DNA from: Lophius americanus
Taxonomy: Eukaryota > Chordata > Actinopteri > Lophiiformes > Lophiidae
Length of the DNA stretch: 64,000 nt
Assembly (NCBI GenBank): GCA_037951165.1
Contig: JBBDHG010000008.1
Coordinates: 3,219,501-3,283,500, forward strand
Reading direction: 5' to 3'
Shown: positions 13,091 to 25,133 of the stretch, piece after piece
Position numbering within the stretch: the first letter of the stretch is position 1
Layout: every line of letters starts with the position of its first letter
Notes under the pieces: model-generated
The model's input: only the letters and a program-made list of their open reading frames with translations
Database searches by the model: none
Told to the model about the DNA's origin: nothing
Translations under genes and position numbers: made by a program

Positions 13091-14644
13091 CATCCGTTGC
13101 AAGCAACAACTTAAACAAAAACTCTACTTGATGCATAATAAAACATCACACCATACATCTAGACAACTGTTATACATCATGCCTCTTCTGCCTTTATCTC
13201 CATGTAAACTGGCAAAAAACAATTCTAGTGAAAACTAGCACACACTTTGCATTTATCATATTACAATTACATTTTTAGCCTAAATTCATTTAAGCAGGGC
13301 CTTAAAATCAAGAAGGGTCTTTGTTTTGATGCTATCGTGCACTTTTTTAAGAAGGCTTTAGAGAAGTCTTGGCAGAAATGCAGTCTTCCAAGTTCATTAC
13401 TATACCAGGGATCACAACTATGAGCTGCAAATTGAGCTTCTAACTTCAGATTGGGATGACATGTGAAGTGCTGGATTTTCTTAACCTCAGCAGAGAGCTC
13501 GCAATCAACCGCCATGTGGTGACTGATGTTGCCATGTTACAAATTGCTGCTCAAATACATCCAAAGGTCACAATAAACACTAATGCTACACAACAGTTTT
13601 TCTTGTGGGACACCCAACCTGCATTTAAATAAACAAAACAACAGAGAATTGTTATGCAACCACTGTTGTTCACAGTAAACAAATAAACAACAACAGAGTA
13701 GAGAAAGGTCTGTTGCAGCACGAAGTCAATAAAAAAGAGCTTCTGACTTTGCAGAGCTGCTATTTTGCTCTCCGTGTCTGTCCGTCCATCGGCAACCACA
13801 CCTGCGACCACTTCAGACGGCTCATACCACTCAGCCAATAGCTCTTTACTTCACATCAACAGCATCCCTCCAGCTCTCCTATTGTATTCTGATACCAAGG
13901 GTGGGGCTGTCGGGGAGAGGTATGTGTTACAACTTGTAATGAGAGCTGTCTTTGGGTCTTTCATGGTGACTGATGTTGTTCACGGGTGCAAATGACATGA
14001 CATGGTCTGCAGCAGGAAACAAAGAAGATACCTGTCACTGTTTGTCACTGCTGCAGGCTTTAATTGTGCAGATTTATCGCAAACTGCACGCTCCGAGTCA
14101 TCAGAGTGTAACGCAGCATGCCTGTAGGGAAGTCCGCTTCAACTGACCATGAGCTCCACTGGACCTGACGATCAATAGCAGTTGCTGATTGAAATTCAGA
14201 CGTTCAATGTGTGTCCCACTTCAGAAATGTGACGTGGGCGTAGCAGAACAAATAGGCCTCTGGCCTTGGATTTCATCGGAACACTCTTCCCGACTAAATT
14301 GATTCATTTCAAAAATCTCATCATTGTAGATCCACGGGATCTAAAGAACTTTTTTCTTTTCTTCATCGATGCCTGAACCATTGTGCATACTGCTCATCCG
14401 CTTGCCTTTAACGTTGGCCACCTACATGATAACATATTCACCATATTGAGTTTATCTCCCTCCCATTTAGATTTAATTTGCTTCAATTTCAATAAAACCC
14501 TGGCAAACATCCTGATATCCTGCAAAAAAAAATAATAGTGACGCACATCATTGATAAACCGACTAGATTACAGGAAAATAGGCTTGATTGCTTTCTCGCT
14601 GGGAAGAAAAACAACATTAATGTCATACTTGTCCGTTGATCATC

Positions 14645-14945
14645 AGCTTCCAGACATCTGCTGGTTAGCATAGCATAGCATAAAGTCTACAAAGAAGTGG
14701 AAAAAGCTGCCCTGGTTCTGTCCAAAGATAATAATTCTTCCTACAGAACTGCTATTGGACAGGAGCAGTAACTTCTTGGAAGTGTACGCCAGTTTTCTGG
14801 TAACCACTAGGTTTCCCCTCAGCTTCCAGACTTTATGCTAAGATAAGCTTCAGCAGGCTTTGGCCTTATAATGAAGATATGAGAGTGTCATCAATGTTCT
14901 CATTTAACTATGGCGAAGGGTGAATAATTAAAAATGTGCTAAGAC
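14645..14945. repeat. Common fish dispersed repeat, copy 1 (inverted-arm element)
   Basis: Contains TAGCATAAAGTCTACAAAG, CCTGGTTCTGTCCAAAG, then the opposite arm CCAGACTTTATGCTAAGAT and ATATGAGAGTGTCATCAATG. The AGCATAAAGTCT arms are inverted to one another. I recognise this layout as a non-coding repeat frequent in percomorph genomes. A partial second copy lies at 18075-18325. Confidence 0.6.
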
Positions 14946-16424
14946 GATTTCTTTAGCAGGAGCATTTCTTTGAATTTACACTGCTTTTCTTATAATCGTT
15001 AAGTTTCTGAGTTTCCATGCTAAGCAAAGCTTAGGTTTTGCTAGAGTATGATATTTCTAAATTTAACGTGGAAGAATAACTGATCACATTCTCTGAGTGT
15101 CTTGAAATACTGTTATGTTAATGGCAGCCCAAATATGGAGTAGGAGGCAAACACAAGGAAGCATCTCAAAGTCATTTGATAGTTTTTCAAGCAGGCGATG
15201 TTGAATTATTGATAATGTGACAAGGGGCGGCCACTTCTTTGTGAAGAGACCTGAAAGCTCCACTGTCTGAGGCTCTTCTTCCAGCCACTGCCTCCAGCTT
15301 TTCCTCATCCCCCCCTCTCCTTTCTAGCCCGGAGCACCACCCACTCTGCTACTGAATGAAAAGGTGTGCCTGCTTTTACCACAGTATCTATTTACTCAAA
15401 GCTGCTTTTACAAATATGAGACGCACTGCAGCTGCTCCTGTGAAAAGACTTAAGAGTTAATAAACTCACATGTTCACAGGCTCTCAAGCTATAGTACAGT
15501 ACACACCAACCACATGCACTTGAGAATGCATGTGGTTTGATTAATAGCATTAGCAAAGGAAAACCCATACTACATCCTTTCCATGTGGTGGAGAAAAATT
15601 CTTCGGTATGATGGAGACAGACGCCTGTAACACCCTCTGGATTGTTTGTTATTCCAGACATGTGACTATAAGCGCATACTGCTTCCAGATATGCTCGACT
15701 AAGAGGAGGTTATTTGCCGTGCACTCTTTGCTCAACTGGAAATGCACCTTGACCCCAAATTCAATGACGGACGTGTCATTTAAAAAAATTTGTCTTGGGA
15801 TTTAAATCTGCCACCAAGTTGCAAAATATAAACTCCACAATGGGAAAGATACATTTCCATTCATGTATATGTGAACCGAAGTTAATCCAAAACCTGATAA
15901 ACTTGTCAAAATGAATTGCACTATAAGTCTTTAAACTGTTTTGATGATATATAACAGAAATGTGATAGCTGATTTATCCATTCTACATTTGAAGCATGAG
16001 GCTGAGAAAATATATATAGAGTTTGCATCAGAGCCTCGGCATTTGGGAGCTGTTCAGATAAGAACTCACATTTGACTTTCCAGATAGGGATTTCAAAATA
16101 GTCAGTATGCAATGCCTAGCTAGATGAGGAAAAAAAACTCAACCCCGTTGAGAAGAATAAAACAGAAACTGTTCAGAATAAAGTCATGTTAACCTAGGCA
16201 TGAATGCTTTGGTTAACGTGACTTGTTTCTTAGAAAAGAGGATGAAGATTTTTGTCAAGCCAAACATTTTCTCTACATGACTAAGCTGAGACAATTAAGA
16301 GATGACACAGAGCTGAGAAACACATCGACTAGGTCAACATGCAGTATTGTTTATCTCTTTAATTTCATCTTTATTTTTTCAAGCATGAGCATATGCAGCA
16401 GACCCGAAAAAATGGTTAATGGTG

Positions 16425-16632
16425 GGCAGGTTTAGCTCAGTGGGTAAAGCGGTTTTACCCTATCAGGATACTTACGGTTCAGTCCTAATCTTCGCAGTCT
16501 ACATATCATAAGGTCCTTCAGCAAGAACCTAAACCCCAATTATGCTCCCAAGATGTTTTCACTGGAGCTGCACACTGGGTTAAATTTCGAGAATTAATTT
16601 CACTGTATTTTATTGTATATAATAGTGTTTGG
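16425..16632 (+). mobile_element. tRNA-derived SINE
   Basis: The head GGTTTAGCTCAGTGGGTAAA is a Pol III A box. GGTTCAGTCCT is the B box. It is followed by the CAGTCTACATATC / CAGCAAGAACCTAAACCCC core also seen in the copies at 31206 and 58758. Confidence 0.72.
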
Positions 16633-17977
16633 TTAACAGAGGTTATATTATTTACTAAGTCTGAACCATGGCCAATGTGGCCCCGACAAGTAAATCGGTC
16701 ATCTAGTCTGCATATAGAGGCAAGAGACTAATGAAGATCAAGCAAAGTTTCAGACAGGAAGAAACTTCATCAGTCATCAGTCTAAGCCGCCACCATCACC
16801 AGTATTTAGACCCCAAGGGGGATATATCTTGCTGCTCAGAACAGATACCCTTAGATATACATCTCCCTAAACAGTCTGTGTAAGAAAAACTTTCAAATTG
16901 ACTAATTATCACATATTATCTGCTGCAACTTCAGTCATGACCAATCAAATACCAATGCCATGCATAAAGCTAAATACTGAACATGGCTAAAAGACAAATA
17001 CGCTTATTAAAGCAGGAAAAAGCGGATCTTTTCATTACTATACACTGTAAAACAACTTGCTAAAGGATCAATGTTTTTGAGCTGTCCATTAACTTTGACT
17101 GAAAAAATGCTACCACCAGTTCTCCAACGAGAGCCTGAAGTACACTGGAGAACAAAACTACATCTCTGAGTCACGGTTTTGAAAGTCATCAGGCATACAT
17201 CGGTTACTTCTGAGACACCACACATCAAGACCTCCTGTCTGTCTTGCTATGACAAGCAGATAGTTGAAAGTTTCTAATTAGCACCAGTTTGGTAGATGAT
17301 AATTGTGAAACATGCTTGATCAAACCCTAATGGATCTGCTCAGTCAGAGAGAAAAAGGATGGGAAGATGAATTATGAGATTGGCTCACAGATATGTAATC
17401 CAAACAGGGACAACTGGGGTAAAAACATAAAAAGACAATAAAATTCCGAACTTTAGGGATAAACCACAAATTTTATGATTGAAATGGACAAAGGTTCATT
17501 TTATAATTTAGATGAGATATCAAAAATGTTATAAAGAATTGATAATTAGTTCATCATTAATGATATCAAAATGATAATGTGATATGTTAAATTAATTATG
17601 TGGTAATAAAAATTGTTTCTCTGAAAGGAGGACAATGCCCATTCAAGTGAGGTCAAATTGTGTCACAAGTGGACAATTAACTGAACTATGGGATCTGCAA
17701 TCGAACCCCGGCTGAGCTGGGATTACATGTTTTAAACTTCCTATGATGGGTCGACTGGATGTTCCTGGGCGTCGGCCTGTGACCCCATCAAGCCTGTGAC
17801 CCCATCAATCAGGACAAACGAGGACAGGGCTCTGGAAGCTCAACTGAGTCACGATGATTGGTCGATTGGGGAGCGACTGTTGGGATTTATATCCCTACTA
17901 TGTCAAGAATACAACTGAGATACCTTTCAATTTTCTTGAACAGCCATCATCCGGACAGATGACTGTCTTGATTGGCT

Positions 17978-18016
17978 GACTCAGTATTCCTCTTTTTCTC
18001 CAAAGAATACTGAGTC
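17978..18016. repeat. Perfect 12-bp inverted repeat, 15-nt spacer
   Basis: GACTCAGTATTC (17978-17989) and GAATACTGAGTC (18005-18016). Just upstream, at about 17778-17810, CCTGTGACCCCATCAA occurs twice in direct orientation. Confidence 0.8.
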
Positions 18017-18074
18017 GCATTCCGCTGAGGAAAAGAGAAGGCTGTGTGATTCTTTGAAGTACCTGAGTCCGAAA

Positions 18075-18325
18075 GAAAATGTTCTTTTTATAAAAGGGGT
18101 AATTTCGCTTTTTTAATATGCTTTTTCACCGTTTGGCTGAGAGTTATATGAGAAGTTTTATACCTCTCTCACATATGTCCAATAAATGTGTAGCAGCAGC
18201 TAGCAGCAAGTTAACTTAGCTTAACACATAGTCAATAGAGCCAGCCTTTCTCTGCCAATCTTTAAAAAATCTTCTTACCAGCCTCCCTGAAGCGCAATAA
18301 TTTACACCTCTTTACGGAATCTGCA
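18075..18325. repeat. Common fish dispersed repeat, copy 2 (partial)
   Basis: Shows GAGAGTTATATGAGAAG, CTCTCACATATGTCCAATAA, TTAACTTAGCTTAA and AGAGCCAGCC, in the order expected for the family at 14645-14945. Confidence 0.5.
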
Positions 18326-19833
18326 AGTGAATAGAAGTGTAAGTGCAACAGCACAGCTGCTCTTCTTTATGATGGCTTTGTTTGTTTAAATTGAACAAAC
18401 CAACAAAGGAACAACACCGTCTTGTGATTTTAATAGCGAGCAAGCATTCACAAACTTAAGAAGCACGTCCATCCAATAATAGTTTTCTCTCCAATTTGAT
18501 GAGATTTTCAGTGCATTTTCCAATTTGCGTTCGTTGGCAATTGCTAGTAGCCGCTCTAGTAGTCTACTGGTTGTGGCCATACATAATTTGTCATCAAGTT
18601 ATTACGGATGTCCAATTGGCCTCCGTTATTACCTCTGCTGCCATCATAGAAGTGAAATAACACCAGTTATTCCTCCATTGTCTTTTTGCAGAACGATGGA
18701 ACAAAATAAAGAAGCAAATGCTTTTTTGTTGTTTATACTTTGAGCCCCACAAGAAACTTTGTTCCATTACGCTCAGGAGAAGCCAGACATCTTCGGTCCA
18801 AAACGATCCAGATGAAACTGGCACAACAATTAAAAAATTAAAAAAGTTTGGCTTTGAGATGAATTGTCCTTTTGATGCGTCTAGTTTAGGCTTTACTCTA
18901 AAGAGAGCCAACCCACTCCTTGCTGTAGCTTTAAATTAAGCTTACAGAAATGATGCTGGTCATGATGTGCTTTTCTAAATGTTGAAGTTAGTAAAGGTAG
19001 AAATTTTCTCAATAGGTGACCTGCAGATCATGACCTTTCCCTTACCAGCACTATGTGCACATCATTACAGAATACAAATTAAATAAATCCACACATGCGC
19101 GTGTTTCATGGAGTGAAAAGAAGCAACACACATTAACACCTTTATAAGGCCAGAAGTCAGATAAAGAGAGAAAGAGAGGAATTCAATGTCTCATCTGTGA
19201 CGCATCTCTTCTTTTGTTCAAAAACGGCCATGCAAGGTGCATCATGGAAACAAAGGAATCGGATGATAGGAAGCATTTTGTGAAGTATACAGTGATGAAA
19301 TTACACATCCTATTATGTAATTTAGCAAACAGCTGCAGTTGTGGAATAAGTGTGGTTTTCTTCCTTGAACTGAAGAGTTACACAGTCATTCATGCACTGA
19401 GTCAACTTCCTGAAAAAGCAGACACTTACGAAAAGGTACTACTTCTGACAATTCCCTTTAATGCAATTACAATATTTTCTCCAGATGCAGTGTAGTGTAA
19501 GATAGAGCAGATTTACATCAGATGTGTTTGTGGTGACCACACCACAAAGCGTAATCAGTGGGACTGAAAAATTGGTTAACAGTCACAAAATTGAAGAGAC
19601 ACCACCAGCCTCCACAGTACACTGAAGATGAGAATGACTGGCATGGCAGTTGACTAAATACAAATACGTGTATGGTGCTCAAAATATTGGCTGCCAATAA
19701 AAACAGCACCAAAACCAACTTGCAACAAACAACATCTCCAAACAATCCATAAAAGACTGTATATTAGGGTATACAGAAAGGTTGATATTGCCCTTAAAGA
19801 GAACTCCACTCCCAACGTGTCATCAACATCATC

Positions 19834-19945
19834 TCGATAATCCACCACCCAGAATAAAACAATATGAAAAGCTTAAGGGCTGTCCAAGAAAGGCCTAAAC
19901 CAGCCAAGGTACCTGTACCAAAACACCCTCAGCAATCTTTTGGCA
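19834..19945 (+). repeat. Dispersed repeat segment shared with 50207-50312
   Basis: Matching blocks in the same order: ATCCACCACCCAG/ATCACCATCCAG, AATATGAAAAGCTT/AAAATGAAAAGCTT, AACCAGCCAAGGTACC, CACCCTCAGC/CACACTCAGC. The family is not identified. Confidence 0.65.
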
Positions 19946-20613
19946 GAATCATTTGACAAAAAAGGGCCTCGTGGCAATAAAAGAAACAGGTGAAAAGACA
20001 ATACACCGTCACGTAAATCGCATTAGACCTGGTTCTTACTTGAATGATTCACTGTTAAGTACATTATTACTAAACATCTTCATTAAAGATGCTGTTTACA
20101 TTGATATATCAGTAGGCAATAATTAATATCCTATTAAAGAGAAAAGGCAAATATTGTGTAATTATAGTTTGACAAAATCCTAGAAAATATCATGATATTT
20201 TTTTTTTTTTAGTCTATCACAAAGCCCTAGCGCTGATCATCAAAGTGGCACGTTGCTAACAACTGACTGTATTCCTGCAGCTTTGGCCTGACGGTTGAAT
20301 TATCTGAGTTATGAGCCATGATTTGTAGAAATCTATTGAAATCATTGCTGCTCAGCAACCTTAACATGTTTGATTTCAAACAAAAAAGCTAAATATAACA
20401 TGAACCCAAATTTCTGCTTTTGTCAGAATGGATAAGTTTGGAGCTCAAAGTTTTCTGCAAAAGGGAACCTATAAGTAGATCTTATCTGTAACCTGACTTG
20501 TACGGTCTGAGCAGGAGAATGTGGGTGTGAACACAGTCAGAAGTTTGGGTGTGGGAGATGGGGAAGTGGGAGGTTTCCGGACATAGCTTGATCGAAGGTA
20601 CTGCAGATTATAA

Positions 20614-20623
20614 CCTTATAAGG
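20614..20623. promoter_or_regulatory. Perfect CArG box (SRF site) in actn1 intron 1
   Basis: CCTTATAAGG fits the CC(A/T)6GG consensus exactly. It lies about 4.5 kb inside actn1 intron 1. Actin-cytoskeleton genes are known SRF/MRTF targets, but a few chance matches are expected in 64 kb. Confidence 0.3.
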
Positions 20624-22974
20624 ACAAACCTGCAGAAACAACAAGTACCTGGATTCCACCCCTCCAGCTGAGAATGCAGCAAAAAAAACTGTGGAGTGTG
20701 TGTATGTGTGTGAAATTGTGTGTTTGTTTTTTTTCAACAGATCAACACACAAATAAATCCTGTGTTGCTGAAGTGAAAATATAAGGGAGCTATACCTTTA
20801 AGTAACATCTTGCATGGTGTACCCAGGACACCTGGGTCTACAAAGATTCCAGGATAACAGTCAGAGGTCAGGTTAAGACTTGCAATGAACTCCAAATATT
20901 TCAGGCACTCTCTGACATGTTGCTTTCTTGTGAGTAAAAGTGAATTGCAAAAGAGGAACAAACATAAAAGGTGAATCGATACCAAGGCAAATCGGTTATT
21001 TGTATTAAATCAAGGGCTGGTTCAAATTCTAACCTAACTCAATAGATTTTATGATAATCCATCAAGTAGGTTCTACATCTTGCCAAGAATAAATTAAGTC
21101 AAAAAAATCCAAATGTAATGGTGTCCTCCATGCCTTATGGCCAACCCTTCCAACAGTTTTCATTATAATCTGTCATATAGCTCTTCTCTAGTCCTACTAA
21201 ACTACTAACACTGGCTGAAAACATCTAAAGGCAGATAATACTTTTTTTTTTGTAAACTCCTCATCAATGCCATGTGTAACTGTTTGCTGGGTTTTTTTTG
21301 TTTTCTTTTTTTCTTTTTTATCAAAACTGTGACATTACTCACAAACAAACTATTTCTCCTCAGGCTATATTGACGCAGAAAGAGTGTCATTAATTCCTGC
21401 CCACGCCAGAGAGAAACAGCATAGCAGCTGGAAATGTTGGAAAAACAACGGAAACATTTCTGAAATTAATACAACAGTGTAAAGAACCCCGAATTATGAT
21501 TTTATAAAGAGCCATTTGTAAAAGTAAATACACCTGGTCAGGATGAAGTACCATTTATTGCCACTTTCATGTGAATATTTAATATTTACGCTCCTTCAGA
21601 GTAAATCAACTGAGGGTGGGTCAACTGGGGATGTGGATGTTTTTAGATTTGTGATTTTAGCATTTGGACTGCTACCTTTTGCTATAAATGTGACAAGTCA
21701 GCTCTTTCTGTTGGACTCAAACTAAAATGTGTCCATAGTTGTGCTATAGTGTTTGATTTCACCCCTGAACTAACCATTTTTACGTCAATAAATGCCAAAA
21801 CAAAAAATGAAGCATCTTGAGAGATTGGCAGTTGCTGGGTCTACAGGCTAATTACATTTTTCACTCACAGCAGGGAAGCAAAACAGATTACGTCATTAAC
21901 GCACTTTAGAGTGCTGCCTCCAGTTTCTATAGGAGAAGAAGGGAAAATGACATTGTCTGTGTGCTATAACTGGTTATCTACTACGATCAATCAAACTTCT
22001 TATTTAGTCCATTGTGGAAGTTTCTAATGATTTTGCAGAAACCTTTTTTTCGACCATTTTTTTCAAGTGTGCAAAACCACTAACCAGGTTTCCATGAAAC
22101 AACATTGGAGTGTGGGACATGAAGCATGAATGTAAAACCTTATAAATCACCTGTAAATCGAAAATGAAAAACATGCAGACTGTCCGTGTTGGGAAAATGA
22201 AAATCTTACTTTGGTCCATTAACAATGTCTCACAAGCTATACATTGTCTTACCCCCAGTTGACCCAAGATTGAACCATTTAATTTTTTAGTTAACCATTT
22301 AATAATTTTTTGCCTTGTTTAGTGTTAATTTTTTCTGCCTTCATTATTTTTACTTAAGAGCTCTTGGAAAATCTTCAGAATGTTCAACAGAAAGGTTAGC
22401 GCTTGATGGATTATTACAATAAAGCATGGTTGTGCCAATTTTTCCTTGTTATGGCTTTTTTAATTATACAGGAAATGTTGGTAGTACTGGGTGCCGTTTT
22501 ATGCTGCATCGACAGCTAACGCAATAAGAATTTTCAGAAAAACCAAACATTACCATGTTTGGATTCTCAAACACTTAGACCCCAGACCTCATCATCCACA
22601 TATCATATCCACATCGCTGCATAATCTCAGCACTTATTGGACTTTTAAACGTCTGCAGATGACGTGGAATTCATGATTCCGGCAAGAACTCTGACCTACT
22701 CACAGATTAAGATTAAATTGGCTTTGTATGTTGTTGTACATGCATTGTCAACATTGTAATTGCCGCTCAAAAAAAAAGAGTGTATTGAGTTTTATGTGGA
22801 CAAGTTCCTTCTAATTTTCCATCTTAACTCTGTGTAAAACTTTTTAATGCTTGAATCTTGTTTAACTAAACCAACCATCAGCTATGGAGCATTCCAAAGT
22901 CACTATTTGATTGTAAACACAAAATGTCAATAATAATAATGGATGTTTCCTTAGGAACAAATCAGTATCTGTTC

Positions 22975-23630
22975 ATGATTGATGGGGCCTGCAGTGTACC
23001 AACATGATGAATGTGTACGTGTATGGATGTAAGTGACACTCCCTCCAAAGCTGGACTGCCAGGGGAGTTATTCTATTCAGCCTGTAATTGTGTGTAGCCA
23101 GATCCCACCATAAGCACTTATCCTTTGACTCTGTGGAAAGAAACAGATGAATATAATAGTCTTAGTCTTTTGCAGGAGGATCAGACCAATGAGAGCCGTG
23201 CATGCGCAGAAATGTGTGGGTCTTGAGGAATAATTTCCTCAAAAAGGACTGTTTTAGGCCTGGAATGTAAAGGATGTGTCTGAACCCAGCCACAAAGGGG
23301 TAAGAAGCCAGTCCCCCTCTAGTGCCGGTTCCAAGCCCAGATAAATAAGGAGGGTTGCGTCTAGAACGGCATCCGGCGTAAAACCTATTACAAATCCATA
23401 TGCGGAATCATTTCGAAACCGGATCGGTTCCGGCCCGGATTAACAAATACTGTGACTTGTACTGTTAGCAAGCAGGGTGCTGACCTATGGATGGAGGGTA
23501 ATTAGCTGTGGCAACCCTGAAAGGAAGTGGCGGAAAGATGAAGATGTAAAGTATGTGTCTGAGTAAATTGTCAGGTGTTTCTGCTTTTTGGGTCACTGCA
23601 AACTGGGTTGTATGAAAATTGTCAATGCAA
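22975..23630 (+). repeat. Duplicated segment, unit A (interrupted by an insertion)
   Basis: Shares an ordered set of blocks with unit B at 23700-24030: a CCTGTAAT.GTGTGT.GCCAGATC block, ATAAGCACTTATC, CTGTGGAAAG.AACAGATGAAT, ATGTGTCTGA, and TGTCAGGTGTT.CTGCTT. Unit A is longer only because of the insertion at 23284-23543. Confidence 0.8.
23284..23543 (+). mobile_element. Non-autonomous RTE-related insertion with 19-bp target-site duplication
   Basis: The 260-bp insert has GGGTTGCGTC.AGAACGGCATCCGGCGTAAAAC-type sequence known from fish RTE-related elements and ends with the RTE-style 3' terminus CTGTGGCAACCCTGAAAGG and AAGATGAAG. It is flanked by ATGTAAAGGATGTGTCTGA (23265-23283) and the same 19 bp with one change (23544-23562). 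Unit B keeps the site empty (about 23947-23962). Orientation is plus. It carries no coding capacity. Confidence 0.85.
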
Positions 23631-23699
23631 ATTAAAATTTCACAATAACAGTAGTGTTTTTTTAAGGGGAGGAAATCTATATATTTCTATTCAGCACCA

Positions 23700-24030
23700 A
23701 AGCTAATTGCTGGGGACTGCATTGTGCAAAACGTGTGTGTGACCGTAAACTCTACTGCCTCTGAGGCTGAGGACTACCAAGGGTCTGGTGTGTCATCCTG
23801 TAATCGTGTGTGGCCAGATCCCAACATAAGCACTTATCACAGGTCCCTGTGGAAAGTAACAGATGAATACAACATTCTTTATCTCTGCATGATGATTAGA
23901 CCAATGAAATGTGTCATGAAACACTCACTGCTCTAGGTCTGGGCTGAAGGGGATGTGTCTGACTAAACTGTCAGGTGTTCCTGCTTCTTTCAGGCATGTG
24001 TTAACTGAGTTGCATGAAAAGTTTCCATCC
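23700..24030 (+). repeat. Duplicated segment, unit B (empty site)
   Basis: Partner of unit A (22975-23630) in the same orientation; the two are separated by about 70 bp. It contains the uninterrupted ATGTGTCTGACTAAACTGTC junction. Confidence 0.8.
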
Positions 24031-24937
24031 TTCAAAGACCCAATTCCGGTCACACCTGACATCAGACTTGCATAGCTCCCCTCCATTCCCTCTAGTAGCA
24101 GCCTGCCAATGACATAATCCAGGAAACTAGAAGCAGAAGCCTTCGCAGTTCAAGAATGAAAGCTGGGGGAAAGTTTTCCAGCGGCAGCGAGAGGGGCTGA
24201 TTATTACCATTTTTGGGCACACTAGCTCCCATGCAAGCCCAGCCCAAACCACAGCGCTTACTCAGATTCCACAGAGCTTTTCTTCCCCGTTTTTCACAGC
24301 GGAGGATAAGTATGGAGAGCAAAAAGTAACACCCCTGCTAGAAGGAAACATATAATACTCTGCCTTGAAACAGGGCAGCGTCAACAGGCGTCTGATGACG
24401 TTCTAGGCTCGTTAAGATGACCCAGACACTCAAAAATGAGAACACATTCAGACTCTGATACCGCAATCTAAAACCTAAGAACATTGCAATGCTCCAGAAT
24501 CCATGCGTCACCTTGGGCTCGTGAAGGAGACCCGACATAAATTAAGGTTGCTTACCCCCTCCTTCTCCTCGCCCCTTCCTCACACACACAAACTTCATCC
24601 CCCGGTTGTTAAGCATCATAATCCAGATGACAGGGGGAGCCACTCATATGCAGTCAAGCGCATGGCTGACATCTGTTACGCTGGAAAAGTGGGCGCCCTG
24701 TCCACATTTTTAATTGTTTTCTACCCCCTCTCTTTCCGTCCTGAGGCTCAGATCACGGATGCGCCTCCAGATTTTAACCGATTCTAGAGGATTGTTAAAT
24801 TTCGTGGAGAGATATAGTGAAAAGTTTGGAGTACAATCCTGAGCAACGTAGTAAGGGTTGATCATGGGCAATAATTTATCAGCTGATTGTCTGACAGACA
24901 TCCTGATTAATGTGAAAAACAATACGGATCATCTTCG

Positions 24938-24995
24938 TTATTATTATCATTATTATCATAATTATTATCATTATCATCATCATCTTCACCACTTC
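24938..24995 (+). repeat. TTATTATCA-type microsatellite
   Basis: Imperfect ATT/ATC trinucleotide run, 40 bp downstream (on the minus strand) of the actn1 exon 1 donor. Confidence 0.85.
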
Positions 24996-25028
24996 CGCAC
25001 CTTTGAGCTAGAAGGAAGTCAGCCTCAC

Positions 25029-25133
25029 CTTTCTCTGCTGCTTCTCCCATGCAGGATCCAAGAGGAGATCCCGGTCCCAATCATCCTCCTGGTTCATATA
25101 CGCTTCTTCTCCATCATACTCTTCCATATTCAT
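25029..25133 (-). CDS. actn1: Alpha-actinin-1, first coding exon (35 codons, N-terminal leader)
   Basis: The minus strand reads ATG..., 35 codons ending DWDRDLLLDPAWEKQQRK, followed at once by a GTGAGG splice donor. This is the invariant vertebrate alpha-actinin N-terminal block, and its exon ends after QQRK exactly as in human ACTN genes; human ACTN1 exon 1 also has 35 codons. The next exon (starting TFTAWC, the first calponin-homology domain) is not visible to the left, so it lies beyond position 1. Alpha-actinin-1 is an antiparallel homodimer that crosslinks F-actin at stress fibres and adhesions. Paralogue choice (actn1 rather than actn2/3/4) rests mainly on being next to dcaf5 on the same strand, as in human, plus leader length. 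The first ATG has a weak context (C at -3); Met3 (A at -3, G at +4) is an alternative start. Confidence 0.93.

Larger units (their letters stand above)
1..25028 (-). other. actn1 intron 1 (5' part, continues beyond the window)
   Basis: No exon was found on either strand here: open frames are short (under about 110 codons), lack recognised domains and lack flanking splice signals with matching phase. A very long first intron is also known for mammalian ACTN1. Apart from repeats listed separately, the stretches 2350-6400, 6460-8190, 8265-11915, 15000-16420, 16640-18070, 18330-19830, 19950-22975 and 24030-25028 show only AT-rich unique-looking sequence with short homopolymers. Confidence 0.75.

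Noticed and set aside
16425..16500. Possible functional tRNA genes at SINE heads (also 31206, 35527 and 60318)
   Set aside because: They have A- and B-box-like sequences but no complete cloverleaf or acceptor stem, and all share the same SINE body downstream.
24940..25010. 131-codon plus-strand frame rich in Tyr/His across 24858-25253
   Set aside because: It is produced by the TTATTATCA microsatellite and by the strand opposite to actn1 exon 1.
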